NCBI GenBank assembly: GCA_019454045.1
Contig: SKCR01032769.1
Location: 620,001 to 684,000, forward strand
DNA: 64,000 nucleotides
Direction of reading: 5' to 3'
Origin: Zanthoxylum bungeanum
Lineage: Eukaryota > Streptophyta > Magnoliopsida > Sapindales > Rutaceae
The notes below the pieces were generated by a model. That model ran no database searches. It saw only the letters and a list, made by a program, of their open reading frames with translations, and had not been told where the DNA came from. This document shows positions 32,640 through 46,251 of this stretch, in pieces. A program made the translations under genes and the position numbers. Numbering within the stretch: the stretch's first letter is position 1; every line of letters starts with the position of its first letter.

Positions 32640-35370
32640 TGTAACACCACGGTAACCTGATGAATACTAAGTTAGGAAAGGAATAGTACTTATCATTTGA
32701 TCATATGAAAGTGGATATTAGGCTCATGAAATTACTTTAAACTTATTCGACAAATTCCTTGTAGTACCGTTAAGAAAGTTATTTTTAGGTTCAACATGGA
32801 CAATCTTTAGTATTCGGACCGTAACTTTCTCATATGATATTCGATTTTTATGAATTTTATATCGTTGGAAGATAAGACCAAGCCCTACAACTTTCAAGTT
32901 TTACATATCTTCAAATTCGAATTTAAAATAGACTGAAAATGTAAATCAGTTTCGGACGAACATTGTCTAAGGACTGATTTGGGAAAATCCTAAAGTTTTC
33001 AACATTTTCACCATTTATTTATTTTACCATCTGCCCCTAGTATATAAAGGGAACATTACCCTTCCACCCTTCACATTTTTGAGAGGAATGGACGTGAGAG
33101 AGAGGAGGAAATTCAGAAATCCTCTTTATTTCTTCAACCAAAATCATGTCATCTAAGCTTCAATCATCACATGCAAGCTTGGAAATGAGAAGATGAAGCT
33201 TAGATAGTCTATCTAGTGAAGAAATAAATGAAATAAATGTGAGTTAAGCTTGACCCAAATCCTTGATATAATGGGTTTTGATGATTTGATGATTGTGGAG
33301 TGTTGATTGGATGTGCTTGAGGTTGTTTAAATGACTATTATGCTTGAAAGTTAATAATTTGAAAAACCCCAAAATTAAAAAACCATAAACATGGATTACA
33401 TTGGAATCCATGGAGTTTAATGTTGTAATCTGATGATTTTAGGATTAATGGATTGTGTTTGGGTGATGGTAACATGTGTTTTGTTGGAAATTGATTGAGA
33501 GTTGAATTTGTTTATTTTGTTCTAATGTTGAAGTGTTAAAAAAAATGCTTGTGTGAGGATGGTAAGGTTGGTTGATGTTGTGTTGTGTTATATAAATGGT
33601 GAAGTTTTTGTACTTGACACACCAAGTGTTTGATGAAATTACAAGCTCATATTAAATTATGAAATTTGTATGTTGGGCAGTATGTTTAATGAAGTCATAT
33701 TCTGAACAGGTTATAATAATTCGGTTTTATCTGGAGTTTTTGATGCCCAAATGATTAAGTGTAAATTTCTGAATAAACTAGACATATAAAGGAGTAACAT
33801 ATCCAAAATTTAGAATTTTGGGACTTAAGATGAGACCGGAATGAATTTTTGAAGTCGGGCAATCTGCCGCCCATGTGCCCAGTTTTTCTGGTTGCACAAC
33901 CCTTGAACTTCAGATTATAACTTGAGTTTATGGTATCATAATTGAGAACCGTTAAAACCTACATAAACTAAATACATTATGGATCAATCTAGTAAAATAT
34001 CAGCTTCAGATTCATCTCCAATTAATTACAGTGAATTTTTAAAATTAGACATCAAACAGTAAATTTTCTAGCGATTGGTAAATATAAGTTTCTGCTACCT
34101 AATTAGCACAACTCCAAATCTAAGCCTGTAAAAAGTGTCCATGCATTTTATATATTCTTTCATGTGATATGAAAATATTCTGAGTTATAAAGAACGAAAA
34201 CTAATATTGTTTTGACTTTAGATCGACTCCAGAACACTCGAAGGTCACCCATGCTGTGTACCATCCCTGATTTATCATAGCACTGTGAGTGGATACTTGT
34301 CTTTTATCTGGGAGTATTTATTTCAGAAATTTTAATTATGATTTCATATTACAATTTTGTGAATCTTGATTTGATGAATTTATATGTGAAATTGTTGAAT
34401 TCAAGTGAGTTGAAAAATTATGATTTGAACTTGGTTTCAGATTAATTGCTTTGATGAGGAAAATGATTTCAAAGATATAATTTTATGATTTTGGAGGCAT
34501 GGGGGAAAAACCCACCTCAGATGTAACTTGATACAGATATGGCATTGACGGACATGGTATTGATGGTATCAGTATTGATACCGGATATAGACGTGTGCAC
34601 ACGGGATACAGGACTAGAGATGACAAATACCTCTAGATCCTGGGTATTGGGCTAGAGGGACTGTGAGTACAACGCCTCTAGACCCGGATTTCAGAGACAG
34701 GTTGGTGGCACTGATAGCACCACTGTTTACTGGTTTAGTGGCTTGGGGGACTGTACGTACAACGCCCCAAGACCACAGGATTATTATACATGATGACCGA
34801 TGATATTCTTACAGATGATTTTTACATATGTTTTATGAATGATTTTCACAAAGGTTTTGAAAAGAAAATCCTGACTTATATCTTATGGATTCAGAGACAA
34901 ACTTTTGAGACATGATTCTTCAAAGAGAATTGTTTATTAAAGGAGTTCTCAAGAGAATTCACGATTTAGAGAAATCCCATAAAATGTTTCAGAGCATAAG
35001 AGACTATTTCTTGAAATGATTTTGGTTTTAGCGGACAGATACTGTTGGCAGTCACTTGGGTGTTGATCCACCAGATTGAGTCCATAAGTCAGCATAGTCC
35101 TTGTCAAGGAAATAATGCATGACATACATTGCATAGTTTCAGTCGTTGAGTGTGTCAAACATCAGATTTGTAATGTAAAGTGCATTTAAGTTCATTGTAT
35201 AGAAACCTGAGATGTATTACTTTGAGTATTGAGTTGAGCATTGAACCATTTGCATAAACTTATGTTTGGAATGAGTATGAGAGTATTGATCAGTCAGATT
35301 GGTATGAGGCTTAAGGGGATAGTACGGCCTATTCCATGTCGGTAACATCTCCCGGATTGGGATTGTTACA
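32640..35370 (+). repeat. 5' LTR (A) of the Gypsy element
   Basis: A 2731-bp LTR from TGTAACACCACGG to GGGATTGTTACA. TATATAAAGG at 33041 is the likely promoter TATA. It aligns with 39889-40616 plus 47699-49711, but lacks a 128-bp piece found in those copies (49352-49487) near 35032. Confidence 0.85.
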
Positions 35371-35374
35371 TAGA

Positions 35375-35386
35375 TGGTATCAGAGC
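35375..35386 (+). other. Primer binding site of the Gypsy element
   Basis: TGGTATCAGAGC, the standard plant tRNA-iMet primer site, lies 4 bp after the LTR end. Confidence 0.85.
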
Positions 35387-37858
35387 ATGGTCTAGGGAGT
35401 CAGTGACTGCAGTGGGCAGAGTGATGGGGTCTTGTATACGTAGTATGCCCGGGGGTACTAGTATACTAGGCATTACCTCTCCAGTATCCGATCCTCGAGT
35501 ACGTCTTCAATTCCATAAACAGGTTAGTAAGCTTTCCCAAGCTATTCAAATATTTTTCCTTATGAAAGTAACCATACTCTAAATCCAAGTTGAGAATTAT
35601 TCTATAGTGATTCTTATCTATTACCAGAAGTATAGGCAAGTTATGAGACCAGATAGTAAGTTTTGATATTATTCACTCAACATAGTGGGAAGAGAAATCT
35701 ATGATATAAGTGAAAGGATGATCTACTTATGTTTAAAGCGACCGGAGACAGTAAGAGGTAGTGATACATGATAATAAGGAAAAATGTCAGAACTTAAAGG
35801 AGTGAGAGAAATATAGCAAGCCCGAACAAAAGTAAAATGTTGAGTAGGCCTAAGTAAGGTTTATTCTCTTCTACTAATAATTATTTTCTTATCGGAAATT
35901 CTTTCTAGCTGATCCACTAGCTTTCCAACATCACGTAATTATAAGATAATTTCCCGAATAACGTGGGGAATCCAGAAGAAATGAGAAGTAAATAATCAAG
36001 GTTAATAGTAGAAGTTCTAATGAACTTCAGATATGAAAAGGACGTTGAGATTTTAAACATTCTAATCAAACTAATAAGCACATAAAATGAATGACATAGT
36101 TATCGTTGTTAAGGAACCAGATCTAGATTAGATCTAAGTAATTTAGATATAAAACCTCTCGATGACTCCAGTTAAGGGCATCGTTTTGACGAAGTTTGTT
36201 TCACACCTATCTTATGTGAGCAATAGACACTACCAGGGTATAAAATACCAAAACCAAGACAAGGATGTCGATACCTGTTGGGACATAAGATGATTGTACT
36301 AGCATTTCCCAGAATATATATATATAAATGGAAATAATTGTAAAGAAGCATAAGGATTATATACCTTAGGATAAACCAATTGGAAAATATATATAGAAGT
36401 TTCTGGAAATAACAAGATATCAGGGAATTTGATACAAGATTTCATGGACAAGTGTGTAGTACCAATAAAAAAAATTATAAATTAGACCAATACTAGTAGG
36501 AATTCATGTAAAGTTGAAAGAATAGATCCATGGGGTTTTGGATAATCAAGAGTTAACCAGAGTACTATTACAAGTAAAAAGATTAAATGGTATAGTTGTA
36601 ATTTATAGCAGGAAAAGTCAATAGAGAAATATACATTGTAGTCCCTAAGAGTGAATTACCACTAAAGTTAGCAGCACAGTTTGAAGCTAAGAGATAGAAT
36701 ATGGACACAATAATGAAGGAAACATAAGATAATGAGAAAGATGATACAACATAAGGATAGTAAAGCTAAAGAAGATCTCAGAATAGTTGATAAAAGTTAT
36801 GGAATACAGAAAATGAAGGAGTGGATGTAGACCCCAATAAGTGAATGATATTTTTTCCTAGAGCCTTTACTATAGCCAGGGTGTAGTCTATTAACTAGAT
36901 TATCATTCAAGCTTGGGTATTAATAGCAACGTGTATCCCCAGATTCTTATGAAAGGTATATAGATACCCCAACTTCGATACTAACAAGGAATTACACAAG
37001 TAATGAGAGTATCTTACAGGATAGGCGGATCATAAGACAATTGAATAGTTGAACAGGGAAATCTAAGAGAATTAGATCAGAATTGTGAGATGATTATATT
37101 CTGTAAGGAATAAAAAAGTTTGAGTTCGATTTAGAAAATGTTGAGTTTAAAGTAATAATCTTATAGATTATGAGAAGTATGGTCTTAAAGTGGATAAAAG
37201 TTCAAAAGAGGTAAGGAAATCGAAGAAGGTAATTTTCAAGATATATAGTAATCGACTTACAAGGATTTCCATGATATCAGTATAGAGGAATTAGTAATAT
37301 AGTAATACTAAATCAAAAGTGAGTGTACTAGAATTTAAGGGATGCATGAACCCTTAAAGAGATACTAAATAAAGGAAAACATGATCTATAGTAGAGATGG
37401 ATTTTGAGTATTGTTGGAAGAAGTAATTTGGATAGTTTGAAACAAAATTGTAGTAAGGTGGGAGTCAATATCTGATAAGTAAATAAAGGAATCTCAGATT
37501 CATAAGTAACCAGTATGTACAGTTATAACTAGTAGTTAAGTGAATCACCACAAGTGGTCTTGATGTGAGCTGCTAGTGACAATCATCTGTCATCTAAAGT
37601 TTATGAGATGTCAATAATTGGAAAAATACAAATGTACAGTAGGGGATTTAGTTGTTCGCCTCATAGGGCAACCATTAGAAATAGACTTATGACAGATCAC
37701 ACAAAAATACATCTCCTTTAGAGATTTCTGGTGCTGAAAAGAAGATTATGCATGCCCTAATCCCTTTGCGTGGAAGTGTTTTTATGAAGAAAATATCGAT
37801 ACATTTCTCTATAAAGAGACGCTTGAATTCTTAGTGAATGAATTAAAAAAAAAAATCC
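35387..37858 (+). other. Gypsy internal region without readable gag-pol
   Basis: About 2.5 kb with stops in all frames and no protease, RT or integrase motif that I can recognise. It may be strongly decayed coding DNA or the non-coding filler of a non-autonomous element. Confidence 0.5.
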
Positions 37859-38866
37859 ATGGCATCTTCATCTGTTAATCCTAGCCCCTGCTCAAAAACT
37901 ACCAGAGCTAAAGTGATATATCATAAACTTTGCAAATGGCCCATCATAGATCGAGCAGTCATAGATTCCAAATATGTTCAAGATCTTTGGAGAGATATTT
38001 ACAATTGTTTATATACAACTTCATCTCCTTTGTTGCCTGGAGAAATTGCGATGGATATCGTAAATCGAGTTCCTACTAACTTCATGAGGTGGTGCTATAT
38101 TCTTTGAACCATCTAGAATAGAAAAACAGATGGCTTGATACAATACAAAAAAAAAAATTTGCAATTGTCCACTGTGGATATCACAGATATCATTCCTCAG
38201 TTTTTATAAACAGTCACAAATTCTTTGATCATTGTCAATGGAGTTTGGGCACTTTGTTTAAACTTGGGTTCTTGAATGGATTTATTCTTGGGCCAAGTCC
38301 AATTCATCCTAATAGTCTCGGTATCTTAGAAGCTAGCCTTTATGAATTTTCCCATTCGTTAGTAATATTTTGCATCAATGGTATAAGCGCCACATAAGTA
38401 TTACTGTCTGGATCGAAACCATTACCCCAGAATGGACGGATGATTATTCATATGTTTTCCACCCCATCCATCTGATTAAAATTATACCATCACACCAGCT
38501 CACCGATTGGAGACTTATCAATTGGCCATCGAGACCAAAATTTAGAGCCTATTACGGATACGAGGATTTTCCAGAAGATATTACCTTCCGTCATACATGT
38601 GATCTTAGAGCTCTCTCTGCAGACTCTGTTCGCTGAAGCTTAGAGAGTAATATTATTGAAAAAGACTGGCAACTCTTCACTACTATTGAAGAGTCATCAA
38701 TGAGTATTATCCAAGGTTATAACAAAATCAAGTTTCCTGATAGTCTCCAATCCCGAATCATCATCGGTGACATTCCTATGTCTCAAAGAGCCCAAAGACA
38801 ATGGGAAGATCATCAATATGAAGATGATCATGTCATTGCCTTACAATCAAATTGTTATATCCCCTG
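37859..38866 (+). pseudogene. Unrecognised broken ORF block inside the Gypsy element
   Basis: Coding-like sequence in three successive pieces that change frame: 37859-38107 (starts MASSSVNPSPCSKTTRAK), 38370-38636 (contains ITVWIETITPEWTDDYSYVF and a WPSRPKFRAYYGYEDF stretch) and about 38638-38866 (ends in CYIP and a stop). The region between the first two also reads as protein-like in shifted frames. Together they suggest one decayed protein of roughly 320-340 residues, rich in Trp, Tyr and His, with no domain I can name. It lies between the empty pol region and the polypurine tract, where extra ORFs of LTR elements occur. A captured host gene or a viral-type protein are alternatives. Confidence 0.5.
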
Positions 38867-39872
38867 ATGTAACCTTCATTATTATATTTTGTTGCTTGTC
38901 GATAATGTTTCATATACCAGTTTTTAATTAAAGTCTGAATTATTGTAGTTGTTGTTATTCTTGGATATATGATATATCCTACCAAGATTCTTGATGTTTC
39001 TCCTTCACATAACAATGGATAATTCAGAAATCGCAGTTAATGTAGTCAACAAGATGTTGAGCATAATATGGATAAAGAAGATATGACTTAGATGTCACTG
39101 TTTGAAAAGTCTTAAGAAGCATTAAATTATAATTGATAGCTTACTTGGATAGTTGAGGTAGAGAATGTTGAAATAATTAGAGGTTTAGAAATGAAGTTCA
39201 ATGATGTTTGATGGTGAATGAAGTATGATAGTAAATATATATACTACTCAGCATAATTTTACAGGATGAAAATGAAAAAAAAAATTATCTACCAAAGATG
39301 AAGCATGTGCCAACATGGTAAGGGTTATTTTATTAAGGGGTGATAAGATAAAAGGAGGACTACGTGTGTATACTAGCTAAGTAATTAACTAATAACGATA
39401 AGGATTTGAGCTATTAAGTTTATATTGCTCTGTGATTTGATACCAGTTTATGGGAGATTATCACAAGTAGTACGGTATATATGGTAAAACATAGGTGGCT
39501 ATGTGAAATCCTAGATATTGGAATGTTTTGGAATCAATGGAATTGGATTTGTGATTTAATGGTATTGAAATGAATTGATTGTATTTGAATAGATAATAAC
39601 ATGCTTTAATATTATAAGTTGCTGGAGAGATAATTGGGGGTTAAATTCTTGTGTTTTAATGTTGAAATATTGAGGAATGCCGGTGAGAAGATGTTAATGT
39701 TGATATTGGTGTTATATGTTGAATTATACAGTGAAAAGTTTGTTAGGATTCTATGGCCTAGAGGATAATGGGTGAATTCAGTGACTTGTGGTAAGATATT
39801 TAAAATCCACAGTTTCAAGGCAAAATTTCATAATTTCAATTGTTATTAGAGATTCGAGAACGAATCTTATTT
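38867..39872 (+). other. Gypsy 3' internal non-coding stretch
   Basis: AT-rich, about 1 kb, with no ORF above 70 codons on the + strand. It leads to the polypurine tract. Confidence 0.5.
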
Positions 39873-39888
39873 AAGGGGGGAAGAAAAA
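39873..39888 (+). other. Polypurine tract of the Gypsy element
   Basis: AAGGGGGGAAGAAAAA directly precedes the TGTAACACC start of the 3' LTR. Confidence 0.85.
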
Positions 39889-40621
39889 TGTAACACCACG
39901 GTAACCTGATGAATACTAAGTTAGGAATGGAATATTACTTATCATTTGATCATATGAAAGTGGATATTAGGCTCATGAAATTACTTTAAACTTATTCGAC
40001 AAATTCCTTGTAGTACCGTTAAGAAAGTTTTTTTTAGGTTCAACACGGACAATCTTTAGTATTCGGACCGTAACTTTCTCATATGATATTCGATTTTTAT
40101 GAATTTTATATCGTTGGAAAGCTAAGACCAAGCCCTACAACTTTCAAGTTTTACATTTCTTCAAATTCGAATTTAAAATAGACTGAAAATGTAAATCAGA
40201 TTCGGACGAACATTGTCTAAGGACTGATTTGGGAAAATCCTAAAGTTTTCAACATTTTCACCATTTATTTATTTTACCATCTACCCCTAGTATATAAAGG
40301 GAACATTACCCTTCCACCCTTCACATTTTTGAGAGGAATGGACGTGAGAGAGAGGAGGAAATTCAGAAATCCTCTTTATTTCTTCAACCAAAATCATGTC
40401 ATCCAAGCTTCAATCATCACATGCAAGCTTGGAAATGATAAGAGGAAGCTTAGATAGTCTATCTAGTGAAGAAATAAATGAAATAAAGGTGATTTAAGCT
40501 TGACCCAAATCCTTGATATAATGGGTTTTGATGATTGTGGAGTGTTGATTGGATGTGCTTGAGGTTGTTTACATGACTATTATGCTTGAAAGTTAATAAT
40601 TTGAAAAATCCCCAAATTAAG
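39889..40621 (+). repeat. 3' LTR (B) of the Gypsy element, first piece
   Basis: Matches 32640-33376 of LTR A with a few percent difference, including TATATAAAGG at 40291. It is interrupted at TTAAG by the element at 40622-47693 and resumes at 47699. Confidence 0.85.
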
Positions 40622-41305
40622 TGTTTGGGCCAAATTTGGTCCAGGGGCAACTTCGTCATTTTGCTTCAGGCCCAATTGAGAACGCACAACAGACTCGCCA
40701 ACATAAGACTCAGACCCAAGTTTTCCACCTAGGAAGCCCCAAGGGTTTAAGTGTATAAAGGCCCAGAGAATCACAAGCCCAGAGACAATACCACGTGCTC
40801 AAAGCATAATTGGGGCCCACCCTACGCCAGTCCTCGTAACACCCAGGCACATAGACGCCATTCATAACCCATCTATTCCAGCACAGAACGCAGTAATAGC
40901 TCATCATGAAGTCGACCGTTACCATGATCCAACGGATGAGCAATCAAGAAGCAATAAAGGCACATGTTACTATAGCATGAATATATAAGGAACAAGGCTC
41001 CAAGAAGAAGGGGGACTCAACTTCTAACTCTCCTACACTCAGCTTTGAGACATCCTCAAGCTCGCCACTCCTTCCAATTACCGCCCTCACGGCATTCTAC
41101 GGAGTTCAAGGTAGCGTCTAACCTTGACCTTCCATCTACTACTACCTTTGTTCATTTACTGACTTGGGCGTCGGAGTGCCCCCGGCACCCACCACACCGG
41201 TGGGCAGTACTCCCGCTCACTCTACAACTTTATTTTGCAGGATCGCTAGTGCCACATCCTCACGAAATCTCGATTGTAGACCTCGGGCTAAAATCAGCGT
41301 CTATA
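40622..41305 (+). repeat. 5' LTR of the 7-kb element
   Basis: 684 bp. The end reads TCTATA instead of TCTACA, a change in the terminal CA that would hinder integrase recognition of a new copy. ATATATAAGG at 40981 is the likely TATA region. Confidence 0.88.
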
Positions 41306-41306
41306 A

Positions 41307-41325
41307 TTTGGCGCCCACCGTGGGG
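41307..41325 (+). other. Primer-site zone of the 7-kb element
   Basis: TTTGGCGCCCACCGTGGGG, a well-known phrase just after the 5' LTR of many plant LTR elements. The matching tRNA was not worked out. Confidence 0.65.
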
Positions 41326-41344
41326 CCCTAGCGATTCATAGCAA

Positions 41345-41900
41345 GAAAAAATATTTCCATCTACGACCCTTACCGTGGAGTGGTTTCCATCAACTTCAGA
41401 CTTCATGGAAGAATTGTCATCTTCTCCAAACGACGTGAATGGATTCTTTTCAATTCTTAAGTACATATGAAGGTTGTTATCTCTTCCTGACGATGTGGAA
41501 AATGATTGTCTCTTCCAGACTACATAGAGGGACCGTCATCTACCTCTCACTACATATGAAGATTGTCATATTCGCCGCAGACAATATGAATGATTATCAA
41601 CAACTCTGAACTACAGAGGATCATCGTATTCCACAGATGTTGGAAGAATGTCATTTACCCAATATTGTTCGGAGGGATTGTTACTTCTCATACGACATGG
41701 GTGGATGGTCAACTCCAGCATACGACACGAAAGAACTACCATAATCTCTAGACTGCATTGAAAGATTATTGTCTCATTTATAAGACATGAAAGGTATGTC
41801 ATCATCTCCAGTCGATATGAAATGATTGTTACATATTCTCTATATAAAATTCATGGATTACCATTAGCTCCAGACTACGTAGGAAATCCCTCATCATATC
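41345..41900 (+). repeat. Degenerate short tandem units after the 5' LTR
   Basis: Units of about 45-55 bp recur with changes: a GATTGTCAT or GATTGTTAT core, then CTCCAGAC or CTTCCAGAC, then TACATATGA or TACATAGAG. No open frame. Similar phrases return near 45720-46200. Confidence 0.5.
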
Positions 41901-42825
41901 TTGTAGAACGAAGAATTTCATAGGCCTTAATCAGGTCCGGTCGACCTCTATCAGGCTTTGTAGTATGAGAGGTGGGGACCCTGTTGGTCCTTCATTGGGT
42001 CCGGTCGACCATACCCATGAACCTTTATTAGGTCCAGACATTCATAAAGGTCTTGTAGTGTGGAGACTCCCATAGGTCATCATCATGTCTAACAGAGCAA
42101 GTGAATTCCCTAATGGATCTTTGTCTGATTCATTCGACTATGGTCCCATATACCTTTCATTTGCTATGGTGGAGTGAAGGCTTTCTTCGACTTTCATCAG
42201 GTCGGGTCGGCTGTAGAGTCCCATAAGACTTGAGACAATTGATACCCTACACATGAAAGAAAATAAGGACATAAACGACAAAATTATACATGTCCAAGTC
42301 CAAACGACAATTTAAGGAAAAAAGGAGGCTATAAAATGAAAGCCCAGGAGAAACAAAAACGAGCCAAAACTTAACTCATTCAGCTTAAATAAACAACCCC
42401 TTCCAGCGGGTCACATAGAGGCCCATGGAGAGAAAGAAAAGGTGGCCAGGTAAGGGGATATAATAAGCCTTCATGATTCCAGGCACATGTGAATCGACAA
42501 GCATACTACAAGAAATGAATGGCCCACTCGCCAAACACCATAGGCATGCTGAAGATAGGCCAGCCACGTAGCCCGTACATGCCTCTAGAAATGAGCATAC
42601 CCCAGCCAACATACATCCCTCCAGTCGACATGTATGTATCTCCCTTCTGAGGTGGATCTAGGAAATTGGGTTCACTAGCCCCCAAAATCCTGCACAACCG
42701 TATTAATTTCCCTTCAGCAGTGTCATCACCAACCACCCTATTTTCAACTATGAGGGTTCGCGTGTCATCAGCGTCTACAGTTTGGTAGAAAGAACACATT
42801 TGGTAGAAAAGATGGGTATGCGTTA

Positions 42826-43582
42826 ATGGAAACAGATGTCGAACCAGAAGAAAAAGAAGAAACAGAGAAGTGTGGAAAAAGTGGGGTGGACAAAAATTTA
42901 CAGAAAACTGATTTATTGAATAAAGAAGAGCAGAATCCAGGATCTGCTCTTCCCATCACGCCGTTACGGCTTTCCAGGCCATTGGCCCAGTTGCCATTTT
43001 CATCGAAATGCAAACCACCACGATCTTTACTTTCTATTGGATCCTCTGGTTTCTTCACTAGTCACAATTACGGAAAACCAAATATTCTCAAATCTCAACC
43101 TGAATTTGAGAAGCCTCTCCAAACTACTCCAGATGACGAAATGCCCGAGATCCTAAGGGACAATTGCACTCCCAGCAGTGGCATCAAGACTTCTTCTCCA
43201 AACAGTAAAATGGTCTCTCCCCCTCACACCATCTTGGGCTCATCCCCTAGTCGTCAAAGTGGACGGAAGCAGATATTACGATCTATACCATCATTTCCTT
43301 CACTCACCCCAAATGACTGAGAACAAAAGTTGGAAGGATGAAATTCTTTACATCTTTGTTCTGTTGAGCCTACTTTTCGATTTTGAATTTGCAAGTTCTA
43401 TGGTCCTTGAGCATTCCTGCTACACTATCATTTGCTTTGACAGTGAAATCGAGTCATATGGGCACGTAGCCACATATGGCCCAAAGTCATCTGATGAATC
43501 GTTTTCAGATCCAATTTGTCGACTGATGGATGGAAATTGCCAACTAGCTTTGAGGTTTGCAACTTACAAGAGTTTGTTTTGA
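42826..43582 (+). CDS. Unrecognised ORFs inside the 7-kb element
   Basis: A 164-codon frame (42826-43320) begins METDVEPEEKEETEKCGKSG. It is hydrophilic and rich in Ser, Pro, Lys and Glu, with no cysteine pattern, membrane segment or enzyme motif. It overlaps a 134-codon frame (43178-43582) in another register, whose C-terminal part contains a hydrophobic run (YIFVLLSLLFDFEF). I do not recognise either. The first is the longest + strand frame in the element and could be a gag-like relic or captured sequence. It could equally be chance. Confidence 0.3.
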
Positions 43583-46250
43583 CACTTAAGAAGGAAAATC
43601 CTTTCATCTTGACCAAGATCACCGTTCAGTCGAGTCACCGGGATCATCATTCTACCGATTCCCCAGACTAGCTGAGCTTCTGTCGAACACCCATCTATTC
43701 CTCTCAAACCATATGCAGTACACAGTTGAGGCTAGGGCTATTCTTGCTGTTATAAACTACAAATCAGTCTTCTTTTTCAACTTTACCAATACCTAAAGGA
43801 GAGAGATTCGCCAATCCATCGAAGGCCAATTAATAGGGATTTTTTCCGAAACTACCTACCGGATCATGTTAGCAGAGTTACACTAGAGATGATTGTGGAT
43901 CCTGCGGCTAAAGAACAAAGGACACAAGCCATATTCTGCATTATTTGGCAACGAGCAAGCATGTCCACTGTGGTTGGACAATCCAAGGTACATCACATGA
44001 AGCAGACTACCACCAAGCTTGAAGCCACCAAGAATTCATCCAAAGAAAATGAAGACACTAAGAGCTCATATGATACAACTTTCACCGCGCTTGGTGACAA
44101 ATCATCCCATATGCATGAATATCACGCGACAGTGAAAAGAGCGAGCTAATCACCCATGTCTCACCTTGAGAAACCCACGCGGCATCCCTTCATATAGAAA
44201 GAGAACAATCTAATTACCAAGGAGCTACAGGCGGAACGAGTAGCCTAGCATGCAGACATTGGAGACAACAAACCTGAAAAAATACTCAAGCATACGATAG
44301 TAGGTTTGCACCATATCACGCAGCCATGTACTGTGGGTCTACTGCCTTCACAAGATCAATACCTGACCCAAGAATGGAAAATGATAGCATCCACAATACA
44401 TGATTAGTCGCTCCAAATGAGCCGTGTCATTCACAACCCACACTTTACTAATAGTGACATATCAAGCCCAAATTGTAGAGAAACTAAGGACCTCAAGAAA
44501 ATTTTCGCTAGAATAGTCTCAAGTATCCTTGGAGTAGAACTCAATGAACCAGAATCAAGTCTACGATGATTATTCTCAAGTCTTACACTCTGCTGACCTT
44601 GAGAAGTAATCTGACATATGGACGAACCAAGCTCACAAGATAAACGTCTCCCAGTCTCAGCGGGCCCAACAGGCCCAAATCCGCTTCACAGCACGAGACG
44701 ACACATCCTAACAACCCCCTACACTTTTGCATTCAAAATCACTGGATCGATAGGAGGGGGAGGTTGCAAAAGCTCCATGGATGGCTCGGTCAGGTTTACA
44801 GTTAACCTTGTGCGACATTCTAACAAGCAATTGGTATGCCTTAATTGGTTCTATGCGTGAAAGTCGCAGGCTAAGTTTCACATGCCCATTACATTCAATT
44901 TGGTCCCTTGAATCTAGACTTCCCATCAACAAACGACCATCAACGACCATTCGTTTGTAAATCATATCCATGAAACCATACCCATTCCAGACATCAGTCT
45001 ATGATGGAGCAGACCCGCTATACCCCTTCACACCACCAACATTTATGACACTGTTAGGCTCAGACTTTTAATAGGATTATATTCATTTTGTGGCTAAATT
45101 GGCTCGATTGGAAGGGTTTTATGGAGGTGTTTCTGCTGTGGTTGGAGTCTTACGACCCCGCCTATTCACTGGAATGGAGACAGAAGCCTGAGGGGTAGAC
45201 TGAGAAGCTGCCCATATAGCACATGATACTCCAACAATAATTCCATCAGAACGACCAGCAGCTTCAGTGTTTCTACCTAGGCATGAGTTAACCTCTCGTG
45301 TTGGATCTGAAACTTTGTATCTTGGCTGATGAAGGAATGACATGGGCTGGATTCTGTTCCAAGCAGGTTTCGACCTTATGAATGTTGGTAGTTACTCTGG
45401 GACGAATTCTATCCACATATGCCTCGACAGAGATGGGCTTGCTCTGGTTGATAGGATCTCAATAGAAGGGCAATTTGTTTCTTTTTTTTTTGTTGGCCCT
45501 TATAACAGCCGGTGTGGGATTCATGAGCTTTTTAATTGAGCTTCTCGACACTTTAAAAATGAAAAAGGATGCTCCAAATAAAGATTCATCATGTGGTGAT
45601 TGTCCCACTCGACATTACACTCGGCATAAGGCAAATATCCCACTCGACACTACACATGTGACTGTTGTACTTGTTAAGGATCCTAGTCGACAATACCATG
45701 AGAAGTTTGGCACTCATTGAACACCCTCATTGACCTATATCTCATTTATACTACATATATGGTCCTTGTAGAATGGGGAATAAACACCCTCATTGACCCA
45801 TATCTCATTAATAATACATATATGGTCATTGTAGAATGAGGAATAAAGACCCTCATAGACCTCTGTCTCATTCACACTACATACATGATCTTGTAGAATG
45901 AGAAGGAAAGACTCACATGGAACTTCATCATGTCTAGAAACATTTTTCCAGTAGAGAAGAGAATATCTAGTACATTCGTCAGGCCTAGTAGTAGAGTGAT
46001 AACCTTGATAGACATTCTTCAAGTCCACACGACATGCCCATTCGACAGTAGACTTACGACCTTCATCAGGTCTTGTAATATGAAGATCCTCATAGATATT
46101 CATCAAGTTCATTCCACCGTGCTCTCATGGACCTTTTTCAGCTCTAGTAGTATGAGAAAGAAAGACTCTTGAACATTTATCAGGTCTATATAGAGTAAAG
46201 ATTCTCATAGACCTTCATCTGGTCTAGTAGAGTAAAGACTATCCTGAACC
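43583..46250 (+). other. Internal filler of the 7-kb element
   Basis: About 2.7 kb with no convincing frame. From 45720 on it contains loosely repeated phrases of the type CCTCATTGACC, CATATCTCAT and GTAGAATGAGGAAT, spaced 60-80 bp. Confidence 0.5.
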
Positions 46251-46251
46251 C

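Noticed and set aside
41045..41341. 98-codon ORF, repeated at 47433-47708
   Set aside because: It sits wholly in the two LTRs of the 7-kb element and runs across the LTR end. Its conservation is due to LTR identity, not protein selection.
42385..43058. Minus-strand ORFs in the 7-kb element
   Set aside because: There is no recognised domain, and they oppose the element's own + strand layout set by its primer zone and purine tract.
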